Under the pieces are notes generated by a model, which was not told where the DNA came from, did no database searches, and worked only from the letters and a program-made list of their open reading frames with translations. DNA of 64,000 nt from Arachis hypogaea (lineage: Eukaryota; Streptophyta; Magnoliopsida; Fabales; Fabaceae): contig NC_092048.1 of the NCBI RefSeq assembly GCF_003086295.3, forward strand, positions 69,172,841 to 69,236,840, in the 5' to 3' direction. Below, in pieces: positions 23,665-35,365 of this stretch; within the stretch, counting starts at the first letter, position 1, and the number at the start of each line of letters is the position of its first letter. The position numbers and the translations under genes were made by a program.

Positions 23665-24288
23665 TTAATGGTGGCCTCCCAACACCAAACTTAGGAGTTG
23701 AGTGTGGGGCTCTTTTTGACTCTGTATTGAGAGAAGCTTTTCATGCTTTCTCTCCATGGTTACAGAAGAAGATCCTTGAGCCTTAAACACAAGGTAATCC
23801 TCATTCAATTGAAGGACTAACTCTCCTCTGTCCACATCAATCACAACCATTGCTGTGGCTAGGAAGGGTCTTCCAAGGATAATGGATTCATCCTCATCCT
23901 TCCCGGTGTCTAGGATTATGAAGTCAGTAGGGATGTAAAGGCCTTCAACATTCACTAAGACATCCTCTACAAGTCCATAAGCCTGTTTCATTGATTTGTT
24001 TGCCATCTCTAATGAGATCCTTGCAGCTTGTACCTCAAAGATCCCTAGTTTCTCCATTACAGAGAGTGGTATGAGGTTTATTCCTGACCCCAGGTCACAC
24101 AGAGCCTTCTCAAAGGTCATGGTGCCTATGGTACAAGGTATTAAGAACTTTCTGGTATCTGGTTTCTTCTGAGGTAATTTCTGTTGAACCAAGGCATTCA
24201 GTTTCATGATTGCTCCTAGATACCGAGCTGCTTGCTCTTCAACAATATCTTCATCCTCATCAGAGGAAGAATCTTCATCAGAGCTCAT
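23665..24288 (-). pseudogene. pro: Aspartic protease region of A2
   Basis: The frame runs from ATG 24288 and continues gag after an in-frame TAG at 24292-24294. It opens with an acidic stretch (MSSDEDSSSDEDEDIVEEQ), then KFLIPCTIGTMTFEKALCDL with the active-site region CDLGSGINLIPLSVMEKLG, and SIILGRPFLATA. Compared with A1 about 20 residues are missing before the RLPQKRQD-type motif. The last residues differ from A1, so a frameshift near 23690 is likely. Upstream 23428-23664 is the same non-coding junction as 17159-17370 in A1. No RT follows. Confidence 0.85.
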
Positions 24289-24291
24289 GAA

Positions 24292-25832
24292 CTACAGTAT
24301 TAAGTTCCATGGAATCTCTATGGTCTCTATATGAGCCTCAGATTCCTTTGGTTCCTCAATAGGGAACTCCTTATTGGTCAGTGGATGTCCAGCAAGGTCT
24401 TCCTCACTGGAAATCACTGCCTTTTTACTCTCTCTAGGTTTAGCCACTTTGGATATAGTTATGGCCTTGCACTCTCTTTTGGGATTCTCTTTTGTATTGC
24501 TTGGGAAAGTACTATGAGGAGTTTCAGTAACTCTTTTACTCAGCTGACCCACTTGTGCCTCCAGATTTCTAATGGAGGACCTTGTTTTAGTCATGAAACT
24601 GTGAGTGGTCTTAGTTAGATTAGAGACTATGGTTGCTAAGTCAGAGAGGCTCTGCTTAGAATTCTCTGTCTGTTGCTGAGAAGATGATGGAAAAGGCTTG
24701 CTATTGCCAAACCTATTTCTCCCATCATTATTATTATTGAAGCCTTGATTAGGCTTCTGCTGATCCTTCCATGAGAAGTTAGGATGATTTTTCCATGAAG
24801 GACTGTAAGTGTTTCCATAGGATTCTCCCATGTAATACACTTTTTCCATTCCAGGATTCTCAGGGTCATAAGCTTCTCCTTCAAAGGAAGCTTCTTTAGT
24901 ACTGCCAGATGTAGCTTACATTCCAGTCAGATTCTGAGAAATCATATTGACTTGCTGAGTCAATATTTTATTCTGAGCCAATATGGCATTCAGAGTATCA
25001 ATCTCAAGAACTCCTTTCTTCTGAGTCATCCCATTATTCACAAGATTTCTTTCAGAAGTGTACATGAACTGGTTATTTCTAACCATCTTAATGAGTTCCT
25101 GAGCTTCTGCAGGTGTTTTCTTCAAATAAAGAGATCTACCAGCAGAGTGGTCCAATGACATCTTGGACAACTCAGACAGACCATCATAGAATATACATAA
25201 GATGCTCCATTCTGAAAGCATATCAGAAGGACACCTTCTGATCAATTGCTTGTATCTTTGCCAAGCTTCATAGAGGGATTCACCTTCCTTCTATCTGAAG
25301 GTTTGGACTTCCACTCTAAGCTTGCTCATCTTTTGAGGTGGAAAGAATTTGGCCAAGAAAGCATTGACCAACTTTTCCCAAGAGTTCAGGCTTTCTTTAG
25401 GTTGTGAGTCCAACCATATCCTAGCTCTGTCTCTTACAGCAAAGGGAAAAAGCATAAGTCTGTAGACCTTGGGATTAATCCCATTGGTCTTAATAGTGTC
25501 ACAGATTAGCAAGAATTCAGCTAAGAACTGATGAGGATCTTCCAATGGAAGTCCATGAAACTTGCAATTCTGCTGCATTAGAGAAACTAATTGAGGCTTA
25601 AGCTCAAAGTTGTTTGCTCCAATTGTAAGAATTGAGATGCTTCTTCCATAGAAGTCAGAAGTTGGTGCAGTAAAGTCACCAAGCATCTTCTTTGCATCTC
25701 CACCATTGTTGTTGGGTTCGGCTGCCTTGTCTGCTTCTTTTTCAAAAATTTTTGTAAGGTCCTCTCTGTCAAAGTCCTTTCAGGTTCAGGATCAGCTTTA
25801 ACAAGAATGTCTTTATCCCTGTTCCTGCTCAT
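24292..25832 (-). pseudogene. gag: Gag of A2, with stops and one frameshift
   Basis: It starts at ATG 25832 with MSRNRDKDILVKADPEPERT. A frame change near 25690-25750 is followed by one frame to 24292 with stops at 25291-25293 (TAG, where A1 has CAG), 24916-24918 (TAA, where A1 has CAA) and 24292-24294 (TAG). The capsid core contains ANNFELKPQLVSLMQQN, DRARIWLDSQPKESLN and LSKMSLDHSAG. The linker NPSW/NHPNFSWKDQQKP is present, but, as in A1, there is no CCHC zinc knuckle. The plus-strand frames 24331-24618 and 24952-25158 are shadows. Confidence 0.88.
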
Positions 25833-27431
25833 ATGAGAAAGAAGAGAATAGAAAAGAAGAGGAATCCTCTATGTCACATTATAGAAATTTCTTTATGTGT
25901 CAGAGGAAAAGAAGAATAGAATGAAGAAGGAAGAAGAAATTCGAACACACACAGAGAGAGAGAGGGAGAGGGAGAGAGAGGGTTCGAATTACTAAATGAG
26001 TAGAAGAGAAGTGTTATTGAATAAATAAATAGAAAGAGATGAGAGAGAGATTATTCGAATATTAATTAAAAGAAAAGAAAAATATTTTTGTTTTTATTTT
26101 AATTATAAGTTAGAATTCGAAATTTAAGAAAAGAAGTAAAAGCAAATTGAAAACTAAATAAATAAATTAATTAAAAAGATTTTTGAAAAATTTGTTAGTT
26201 AGTTTTCGAAATTAATGAGAGAAAAAAGTAGTTAGGTGGTTTTGAAAAAGCTAAGAAATAGTAAACTTTTTAAAATTAAAACAAACAACTCAAGTGGTTA
26301 ATTGAAAAAGATTTGAAAATAAATTTTGAAAAGATAAGAAGTTAGAAAAAGATTTTGAAATTAAAATTTTTAAAAAAGATATGATTGAAATTTATTTTGA
26401 AAAATAATTGAAATAGAAATTAAAAAGATTTGATTTTTAAAATTAAAGTTGATGACTTGACTAACAAGAAACTAAAAAATATGATTCTAGAATTTAAAGA
26501 TTGAACCTTTCTTAACAAGAAAGTAACAAACTTGAAATTTTTGAATCAAAACATTAATTGTTAGCAAGGATTTTCGAAAATATGAAATAAAATTAAAAAA
26601 AAGATTTTGAAAAATTAGTTTTAAAATTTTCAAAAAAATTAAAAGAAAAATAAAAAAGATTTTGAAAAATTTTAAAAATGAAATTTGAAAATCATAAAAA
26701 AAATTGAAAAAGAATTGATTTTGAAAAATATTTGAAAAGATAAAGTTTTTAAATTGAAATTTTGACTTGACTAACAAGAAACAACTAAATTTTAAAAAAT
26801 TTTGACCAAGTCAACTCAAAATTTCGAAAATTATAAGAAGAATAAGAAAAAGATATATTTTTTTTACTTTTGCATTTTTAATGAGGAGAGAGAAAAACAA
26901 CAAAATGAAACAAAACATAAAAATTTAAGATCAAAACAAATAATACATGCAAGAACACTTTGAATGTCAAGATGAACACCAAGAACACTTTGAAGATCAT
27001 GATGAACATCAATAACATATTTTTGAAAATTTTTAAGAAAAGAAAGACATGCAAGACACCAAACTTAGAAATTTTTTTTTATGTTTAGACACTATGAATT
27101 CGAAAATGCATATGAAAAATAATAAAAAACACAAAACAAGAAAATCACAAGATTAAACAAAGAAAACCATCAAGAACAACTTGAAGATCAAGAAAGAACA
27201 CATGATGAATTTTCGAAAATCTAAGAAAAATTAAAAACATGCAGTTGACGCCAAACTTAAAATTTGACACAAGACTCAAACAAGAAACACAAAATTTTTT
27301 TTTGGCTTTATGATTTTATTAAATATTTTTTTTGTATTTTTTTCGAAAATAAAGATAAAAAACTTAAACATAAAATAAAATTACCCAATCTAAGCAACAA
27401 GATGAACCATCAGTTGTTCAAACTCAAACAA
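25833..27431 (-). other. Leader of A2
   Basis: A/T-rich untranslated leader with an imperfect (GA)n tract at 25949-25981. Unlike the A1 leader, I find no palindromic modules here. No coding region. Confidence 0.7.
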
Positions 27432-27449
27432 TCCCTGGAAACGGCGCCA
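27432..27449 (-). other. Primer-binding site of A2, two mismatches
   Basis: TCCCTGGAAACGGCGCCA differs from the tRNA-Asp 3' end TCCCCGGCAACGGCGCCA at two positions. It lies 6 bases from the LTR, as in A1. Confidence 0.85.
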
Positions 27450-27455
27450 AAAACT

Positions 27456-28967
27456 TGGTGCACGGAATTATGATCACACTTTTCACAACTCCGGTACAAC
27501 TAACCAGCAAGTGCACTGGGTCGTCCAAGTAATACCTTACGCGAGTAAGGGTCGATCCCACGGAGATTGTCGGCTTGAAGCAAGCTATGGTCACCCTGTA
27601 AATCTTAGTCAGGCGGATTCAATTTGTTATGAGTTTTGATAATTGAAAGATAAATAAAATGTAAATTAAAATAAATATACTTATGAAATTCATTGGTGGG
27701 AATTTCAGATAAGCGTTTGGAGATGCTTTGTTGCTTCTGAACCTCTGTCAGTTCTCACTTGTGTTGGAATAGGATCTCTCTATCCTTTTGCACACTGTCA
27801 CTGCGCCCAACATTTGCGAGTTTGAAGCTCGTCACAGTCATCCCTTCCCAAATCCTACTCGGAATACCACAGACAAGGTTTAGACTTTCCGGATCTCAGG
27901 AATGCTGCTAATTGGTTCTAGCCTCTACCACGAAGGTTCTAATCTCATAGACTCAAGAGACTATACTCAGGCTATCGTCCAATGACTACGTTGAACAACA
28001 TGTAGACCGCTTGTGGTTGTCAGGCACGCGGATCTTGGCTAAGCGAGTAACGAAGATAGTTGGTGGTTGTCACGGGTCACCCCTTCATTCTGACTTAACT
28101 GAATTAAGTACAAGAGTATATCTTGGAGAAGAAGTAAGGGTGAATTGAAAGAGAAACAATAGTCCTTGCAATAATTCATGAAGAACGGCAAAGCTCCGCA
28201 CCTTAATCTATGAGGTGTAGAAACTCCACCGTAGAAAATACATAAGAGAAAAAGGTCTAGGCATGGCCGAATGGCCAGCCTCCAAAACGTAACCTAAAAG
28301 TCCTAAGATGATAAGATTATAAAGTGTGAATACAATAGTAAAAAGTGCTATTTATACTAAACTAGTTACTAAGGATTACAGAAATTGAGTAACTAAGTGT
28401 AGAGAGTGCAGAAATCCGCTTTCGGGGCCCACTTTGTGAGTGCTTGGGCTGAGCATTGAGCTTTACACGTGCATAGGCCTTTTCTAGAGTTAAATACCAT
28501 CTTGGATGCCAGTTTGGGCGTTTAACTCCAGTTCTGGTGCCAGTTCTGGCGTTTTACGCCAGAAAAGGGTCTCTGGTTCGCGTTTAGACGCCAGTTTGGG
28601 CCATCAAATCTCGGGAAAAATATAGACTATTATATATTGCTTGAAAGCCTAAGATGTCTAATTTTCAACGCAATTGAGAGCGTGCCAATTGGGCTTCTAT
28701 AGCTCCAGAAAATCCACTTTGAGTGCAGGAGGGTCAGAATCCAACAGCATCTGCAGTCTTTTCTCAGCCTCTGAATCAGACTTTTGCTCAGGTCCCTCAA
28801 TTTCAGCCAGAAAATACTTGAAATTATAGAAGAACACACAAACTTATAGTAAAGTCCAGAAATGTGATTTTTGCATAAAAACTAATAAAAATATAATAAA
28901 AATAACTAAAACATACTAAAAACTATGTAAAAACAAGGCCAAAAGCGTATAAATTATCCACTCATCA
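27456..28967 (-). repeat. 5' LTR of A2
   Basis: It starts TGGTGCACGG and ends CCACTCATCA, followed by TSD ATTGC. Compared with the 3' LTR it lacks about 180 bp after GAACCTCTG (27738-27746). Modules lie at about 28490-28600 and the TATA box (TATTTATA on plus) at 28349-28356. Confidence 0.9.
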
Positions 28968-29184
28968 ATTGCTCAGGCATATTAGGAGCATTGAGAACAT
29001 GAGGATTAACAACATTGTTATTGTTGTTTGGATCCATAGTAGATCCTTCATCTTCTTTCTCAAAATTGTCCTTGAGATTCTCAACAGCTTTATAAGCTCT
29101 AGTCTGTTGTAAACGCCTTCTTAAAGTCCTCTCAATCTCAGGATCAAATTCTACAAGAGGTATTTTGTTCCTGTTTCTACTCAT
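28968..29184 (-). pseudogene. Gag N-terminus of element H
   Basis: ATG 29184 starts MSRNRNKIPLVEFDPEIERT, the conserved gag start seen in A1, A2 and K (basic residues, then a DPE-type motif and RT). The frame continues through ENLKDNFEKEDEG and NNNNNVVNPH to the A2 insertion at 28968. After removal of A2 it joins 9766-9967. Confidence 0.8.
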
Positions 29185-29571
29185 AAACAAACAGAAAACA
29201 AGAAAAAGTGGGAATCACTACGTCAGAGTGAAGAGAATTCCCAGTGAAGTAACTTGAGTAGAAAAAATAAAACAGAATAAACTGAATAAATAAAACAAGG
29301 ATTGTGAAAAACTAACAGGTAAAATAGACTAAGAATTTTGAAATTAATAAGAAAAAATAACTAGGAAAAATAAAATAAAATAAAAGAACTAAGGGGACAC
29401 CAAACTTAATTTTGAAATTAAGGGAAAGAATTTAAATTAGCTTAAACTAAGTATTTGAAAATTTAAAGAAGAAAATTAAATAAAATTAAAGAAAAGAACA
29501 TCTAATCTAAGCAATCAAACAACGGGTAGTCGTCGATTACAGTCAATCTCCGACAACGGTGCCAAAATTTT
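29185..29571 (-). other. Leader and primer-binding site of element H
   Basis: This is a non-coding A/T-rich leader. At 29547-29564 TCTCCGACAACGGTGCCA matches the tRNA-Asp 3' end at 15 of 18 positions. It lies 7 bases from the LTR start. Confidence 0.7.
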
Positions 29572-29864
29572 TGTACGGATTTAGAAAACCACAACTGAAC
29601 CGGCAAGTGCACCGGATCATACCAAGTAATACCTCAGGTGAGTAATTGTCGATCCCACGAGGAATGATGGATCAAGCAACAATAATTGAGTAATTTGCTT
29701 AGTCAGACAAGCAAAAAAGAGTGTTTTAGGTTCAAATTGCATTGAACAATAATCAGAGAAATTAAGAAAGCAAACATTAACTTGGGTGTAAAAAGTGTAT
29801 GAGAAAAAGTTAAGGTTTTAGAGTTATTTATTTTTCTGGATTAATAATTCTTACCAACTACTTT
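29572..29864 (-). repeat. 5' LTR of element H, segment a
   Basis: It starts TGTACGGATT and includes AACCGGCAAGTGCACCGGAT, the R/U5-type run shared by these LTRs. LARD1 interrupts it after ACTTT (29860-29864). It resumes at 55899. Confidence 0.75.
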
Positions 29865-30069
29865 TGTAACACCCTAACTACCAAAGCTCACGCTTCCGGC
29901 TGCGCAACTCTGATAGCTCGGATATTACGATGACACTTATACTATTTTATACTAATATATGAGCCTGTTTAAAACTTTAGACCGCAATACTGCTCCCAAA
30001 ATACTTTCGTTCGATAACATATATCCATAGATACCATACAACTTACAAAAACTCATAAAGGATACATCC

Positions 30070-30123
<54 letters not shown>
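30070..30123. repeat. (TA)n microsatellite in the LARD1 3' LTR
   Basis: An almost uninterrupted TA run of about 50 bp. The corresponding place in the 5' LTR (39032-39057) has only about half that length, so it changed after insertion. Confidence 0.9.
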
Positions 30124-30125
<2 letters not shown>

Positions 30126-31185
30126 TATTACAAGCATTAACCAATACAATCCCTAACCCTCTTACAGAATATATCAAGATACAGGTGAGGGTAAAATAAA
30201 TAATCTAAAGCAATACAGAGCATCTCAACAACAACTAAATAAACTCTTCGTGACTTCTGTGCCCATATCCTGAAAGGGGAAAAATGTAGGAGGGTGAGAA
30301 CATCATCCTCGAAAGGGTTCTCAGTAGAAGGTTTTTGGGAATTACTGTAATAGGATACGTGAAGATAAACCGTACCAGTGATTAATAACCGTCTTATGCC
30401 TTTTTTCAAAAACAAAGGTTTACAGTAAAAGAGAAATCTGAAATCCTTTTCTGAAAGAGGAGACTGTTCATTTAAAACAATATTCAAAAGCCTTTCAAAA
30501 GGTTTATCCATGCTAAACCAAATTAGCCTTTCATACATTCCCAAGCCATAACCACAAAACCAAAACCAACCATCGGTCCATCTCAATTCAACTACGGCCC
30601 TAGGCCCAAACAATTTATCCAACAACCAATCACCACAACCCAACAGAGTCTCAGTTGCAAACACAGATAGGAAGTTCAAGCACAAGCAAACAGTTACAGC
30701 AAGTAGAACAAGCAGCAGTTAATCTCAAGTAATCACATAGGCAAACCAAGTACAATATGCACACGCAAACAATGTCACATAGATGCATATGATGCATGCC
30801 TGTCCTAGTGGCTGATGATATCATCTGTCGGTTATAGAGCCAACCCGACAAGTCCTGGTAGCTAACCATTGGACTGTCCCTCTGTCGTGTCTCCCCAACT
30901 CGAGTTATACTCAATATAAACTTGATCATAATCATGATCCATATCCATCACCCTCATTAGTGAATATTTATGGGGGTGAGCTCATCCGGGTCTTTCACAG
31001 TGCCCGGCCACCCTGACGACATAGGGTCAAAAGAGCTTCGAGTCTCAACCTGGAGCACGTGGTGGCTAGCCACTGCTTTCTCCCAGGGAAACTTTTATCT
31101 CCAATAGTGGAAGTGCAACATTCACATTTATCAATGATTCAGCATATACATGCATTCAATCTCATTCATGGATCAACATCTATCT

Positions 31186-31310
31186 CAGCCATCTGGCTCA
31201 CGGTTTAGTCCAGAACCAGCCAATATTCATATCATACACAGCCATTCTGGCTCACGGTTCAATCAGGAACCAACCAATATTTATAATCATACACAGCCAT
31301 TTCGGCTCAC
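31186..31310 (-). repeat. Three-unit hairpin-forming repeat in the LARD1 3' LTR
   Basis: Units containing CAGCCATTCTGGCTCACGGT, followed by CCAGAACCAGCCAATATT, recur about every 60 bp. Each core has AGCCA facing TGGCT. The same array is in the 5' LTR at 40118-40250. Confidence 0.8.
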
Positions 31311-34300
31311 AACAAATCAGCACTTCCACATTCAACATCATCAATTCATAAAATCGGCATTTAAGCCATAAATCACTTTTTCCCAAATCATTTCACTTTG
31401 AAATCAAGTTTCAACTCTTTTCAGCCTTGGCTTTAAAGATCTCATTTCACAAATCATCTCAGGCTCATAAGCCACTTTTACTCAAGGTAAATTCCCCTTT
31501 TAAAACCATGCCACTCTCGGCATCCTCTTTTCAAAAATTCCATAACCATGGAAAATTAAAGATTCATTTTGAAACATTCAAAATCATCCATCCAACAATG
31601 GGATTTTATAACAAAGTTTCTCGGCAAGGTCCCAAGTCCTTAGGGGAGAATAGTATAACTCATTTTGCCAAATTCATTTAAAATCATTAAAACCTTGGCT
31701 TTCCGATTTGAGTAATAAAATAGGATATAAGTTAAATCGAGTCACGTAATCATTTACTTCTTTCAAGCCGTTTCCTTTACTTAGGCAAAACCAACTTCAA
31801 CCCCCATGATAACTTCTAGAACGTTTCATCTATTCAAAATTGTTTTAGTCTTGCAAGAATTCAGAGTTCAAAGACTACTTAAAACCTTTCCCAAAACATT
31901 TCAAAATGAAACTTGTCAATAGACATTTAGGTTCTTTCAACATCATTGAAACTCCTCTAATTGAAACCCTCAAGTCAAATTCAAAGGCATTGACCTTGTC
32001 ACATTTAAAATAGCTTTAAAACATAAGTTTCATCTAAATAACTTTCTCCTGAAAAAGATACAATGCCTTTCTTAATGAGCAAGACTAAATCACAATTCCC
32101 TCTTCAATAATTCATTTCAAAAGCATGAATCATCCTTTTCTTGATATTTCAACTAAAATAGTAGAAGCCTTCAGCTCATCATTTTTCCCAGACAACATTT
32201 CAATAAAGACTCGGATTTTATAGAAATTTCGGCAGCATCTCCCCTAAAACTTGGACTTTGCCACCCGGTCCGGGTCCCAACAAAACCATTCCACAATCTT
32301 TTCCAACAGCCAGAATCCAAAATCAATTCAAAGGCAAGCCAAAATCCAACAGTTAATCTCAATACCATATTTCAAGAAAACCATTTCAAAAATCAAATCA
32401 TTATCAGCCGAATAAACTCATTTCTAAAGTTTCAAAGAAACGGTTCAGTAACAATCATTCATCAAAAACCAGATCATTTAAAGCAAGCCAGGCTGAATTC
32501 AAGAGTAGATTCTATCTTTCACATTTTCAATAAAATTAACTCAATTCAATTCTCAACGGATTAAACTCGATCTCAAATCTTTAAAAGAATCAACTTGAAA
32601 AGCATTTCGTTTCACAAAACCACACAACAATTCAACCAACAGACGTTCATAATCAACCAAGGCAAATCAAGCCATACATAAGGCCGATACAATCACCAAA
32701 TACACATTCTCTCACATCAGTATCCATATGTAATAATTCCAATATATAAGAATATAGTTTTTGGAAAGCGCCCTTACTTTAAAATGCAAATTCCATAATC
32801 CAAACGTCTCACAGAGTCCTTTCCGCCTCAACCCGAACTGACGGCAACCAAAACCTCAGCTCCCAGCCACTTTCGCAATAACGATAGCAACACTAATTGC
32901 AACATATAATAATCAGGACTCGATCCCATGTTACCCAAAACTCATTCATTAACCAAACACAAACGAATACTAACGCGAGGCTTTTCGAAACATAATTTCT
33001 TACCGAATAACAGAATGGGAAAGCTACGATTTTGAACCGGCCCGGCAACAGCTCCGGCGGCGGCCAGAAGCTTCGGTGGATCAACTATAAAAATCACGCA
33101 GCGTTAAACCTTTTCGAAATCTAAAAAGACAGAAACCTCAACTAAAATCCTTACCGGCAAAATTTTCCGGCGACAGCAGCAGGGTCTCAAGTGGCAGAAG
33201 CTCAGCCCGGAGCTCCGGCGGTGATTTCGGAAGTCACAGAACCACTCTCGGCGGCCAGAATCACAGAGATGCAGCTCCCTTCTCCGACAGCGACACCTAC
33301 GATGGTGGCTGGTGCAAAAGCTCACAACGCAAGTAGCAACGGTGGCCTGAACCTCTTCCTTTCCTTCAGACCAGATCGGGCGGATCTTCAGCAGTGGCGG
33401 CACAGGGACAGCGGCGGCAATTCGAGGCGACGGCAACAGCACACGGTGGCCAGCTCCGCGCGGTGGGTCGCACACCTCCTCGCATGATTCTGACAGCAGC
33501 TCGTGGTTGGGCTGAACGGCGGCGAGTTGAACGCGGATTCTGGGCCGCGCAACAGCTTCTCCGGTGCTTCTCCTGGACGACCGTGGCGGCGCGATCCTCT
33601 CCCTCTCGTGTCTGTTTGCTCACTCACTCGCCCTCCCTGATGCAACACGACGGCGCAGCGGCAGTGACGCCCGCCGGTGCCGCGCTTCCTCACCTCCCCT
33701 CTCCTCCGTTAGGCCAACAATGTTTCATGGGTGTGGGTCGTGTTTCCGATCCCCCCTTCTCTACCTCTTCTCTCTCAAATTTTGTTTCCTTCATTCTTTA
33801 TATGGCTGAGTGTTTGTGTTTAGGGTAGAGAGGGGCAGCAGCTGCGGCTGCTTGGGTTTGAGGGAGCTAGGGTTTCATTTTGAAACTTAGGGTTAAGGAC
33901 ATTATGGTAATTTTCGATAAAATTGTGGACAATATAGTAATTGAAACCCAAATTAAATCCAACACTATTTATATATAGAAAATACTATTTGCTCGTCAAT
34001 TTCACAAATTATTTTCAATAAATTGTCCAAATCAAATAATTAGAAATAATATAATTAAATACTTTATTTTCTCAAAACAGTAGTATCAATATTCTAAAAT
34101 ATTAATTATTTAGTCCAAAATCATATAAAAATCCTTATTATTTCACAACCACCAACTTTGTGGTTTAAATATAGAAAATAATTCAATAATTATAAAATTG
34201 GATAATAATCATAACTTATCTCAAATTCAATAAATCAAAACTTGCCTTAATTATCTTTAATAAAACAATTTCAGAAATTAAGGCTATAAATAATTATATG

Positions 34301-34349
34301 ATTTGAGACTTGATCATAAAAAGACTTTTCAAAGGTTCTGGGTCTTACA

Positions 34350-35360
34350 TTCTACCCACCTTACAAAAATTTTCGTCCTCGAAAATTGATACAAAACGAA
34401 AGAAATTTCATAACAGTTCACCCTTGAACACATTTAAGGAAGAAGCAAAAATATCTCAAAATATAAACATATATATGGTTTTTCAAGTACTTGGATGGTC
34501 GTATGCATAACGATACAAAGGTAGGAGTGTGATTGCAAAGCAAACGTTACAAGATAGGTTCAATGCACAAGGTCATATGATCTCAAAGCTTTACAAAAAC
34601 TTGAGGTGCCAAAATAGGGTGCAAATCAAGATAGGCGTTCACAAAGCAAAGTGGTAATTAGTGTGGTAAAAGGCTGCAAAGCATGTTGGTATTTAAACAG
34701 CGGCATAACATTCGCTGACAATTCTTGCTCCCACTTCATAACTTCAATTTCCCAACTCCACCAATCATTTTACAACCTCATAGCCAATCATAAGCCTAAC
34801 AACCGCAAACCCGTTCGCAAGGAACAGAACACCCACAACTCTTAACGTTGTACACCTTTCGCTTTAACTTCCGTATACACATATCACGTCTTAAAGAACT
34901 AACGCATCGCGTTACTACGTCTACAAGTCGCACGTGATATCAAAACAATTCTCGAGTCTACTCAGAAGGATACAAGATCTAGAACGGAGAAACAATTATC
35001 AAGGGTACTACTCATAGATTTGAGGGAATGTATCCAATTCCAGATAAACAAGGATGTCCAAGCAAAGAAGTTTGCCAGAAATAAATCGATTGACAACTCC
35101 AAAGATAATCCTTGGATCCAAGAAATTCAATAGGACCAATAAGAAGAGAACCAGCGCCTTAGTTCGAAACAAATTCAAGTTGAGTCGAAGAAGTAGAAGG
35201 TTTACAGAAAAGAATATCAAACCCAAGACAAAGCTCACAGAACTCAAGAGCACGATTACAAATACTTTCGAATACATTGTTCATGAAAAAGTCGAAAACT
35301 TACGAAAAAACCACTTTGCAGTCTAGAAGAAAAGTTGAGCAACAAACATTTTTCAAGAGA
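34350..35360 (-). other. LARD1 internal region, 3' part
   Basis: This non-coding stretch begins next to the 3' LTR with the complement of AAGGTGGGTAG, a short purine-rich primer candidate. The next bases are near-identical in pattern to the LARD2 internal 3' end (62200-62240). Small frames (for example 35054-35326) show no known domain. Confidence 0.65.
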
Positions 35361-35365
35361 GTAGC

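Larger units (their letters stand above)
9973..28967 (-). mobile_element. Element A2: non-autonomous LTR retrotransposon (minus), carrying A1
   Basis: The 5-bp duplication ATTGC flanks it (9968-9972 and 28968-28972). On the minus strand the order is 5' LTR (27456-28967), degenerate tRNA-Asp primer-binding site, leader, gag, protease, palindromic modules, a remnant of the env-like gene, a non-coding tail and 3' LTR (9973-11671). There is no RT, RNase H or integrase. A1 inserted 30 bases inside the 3' LTR border, splitting the internal region into 11672-11701 and 21984-27455. A2 itself lies in the gag of element H. Confidence 0.9.
29865..34349 (-). repeat. 3' LTR of LARD1 (4,485 bp)
   Basis: It starts TGTAACACCC and ends GGGTCTTACA on the plus strand. 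The 5' LTR (38827-42332 plus 54946-55893) matches it colinearly with few differences. A minus-strand TATA-like box (plus-strand TTTATAT) is at 33797-33803. A GC-rich leader region follows in the sense direction (33840-33160). Frames in it are discussed among the findings. Confidence 0.9.

Noticed and set aside
33394..33828. 144-codon plus-strand frame in GC-rich DNA (copy at 54930-55406)
   Set aside because: It is antisense to the LARD1 transcript, has a low-complexity composition and overlaps frames on the other strand; it reflects GC-rich DNA with few stops.
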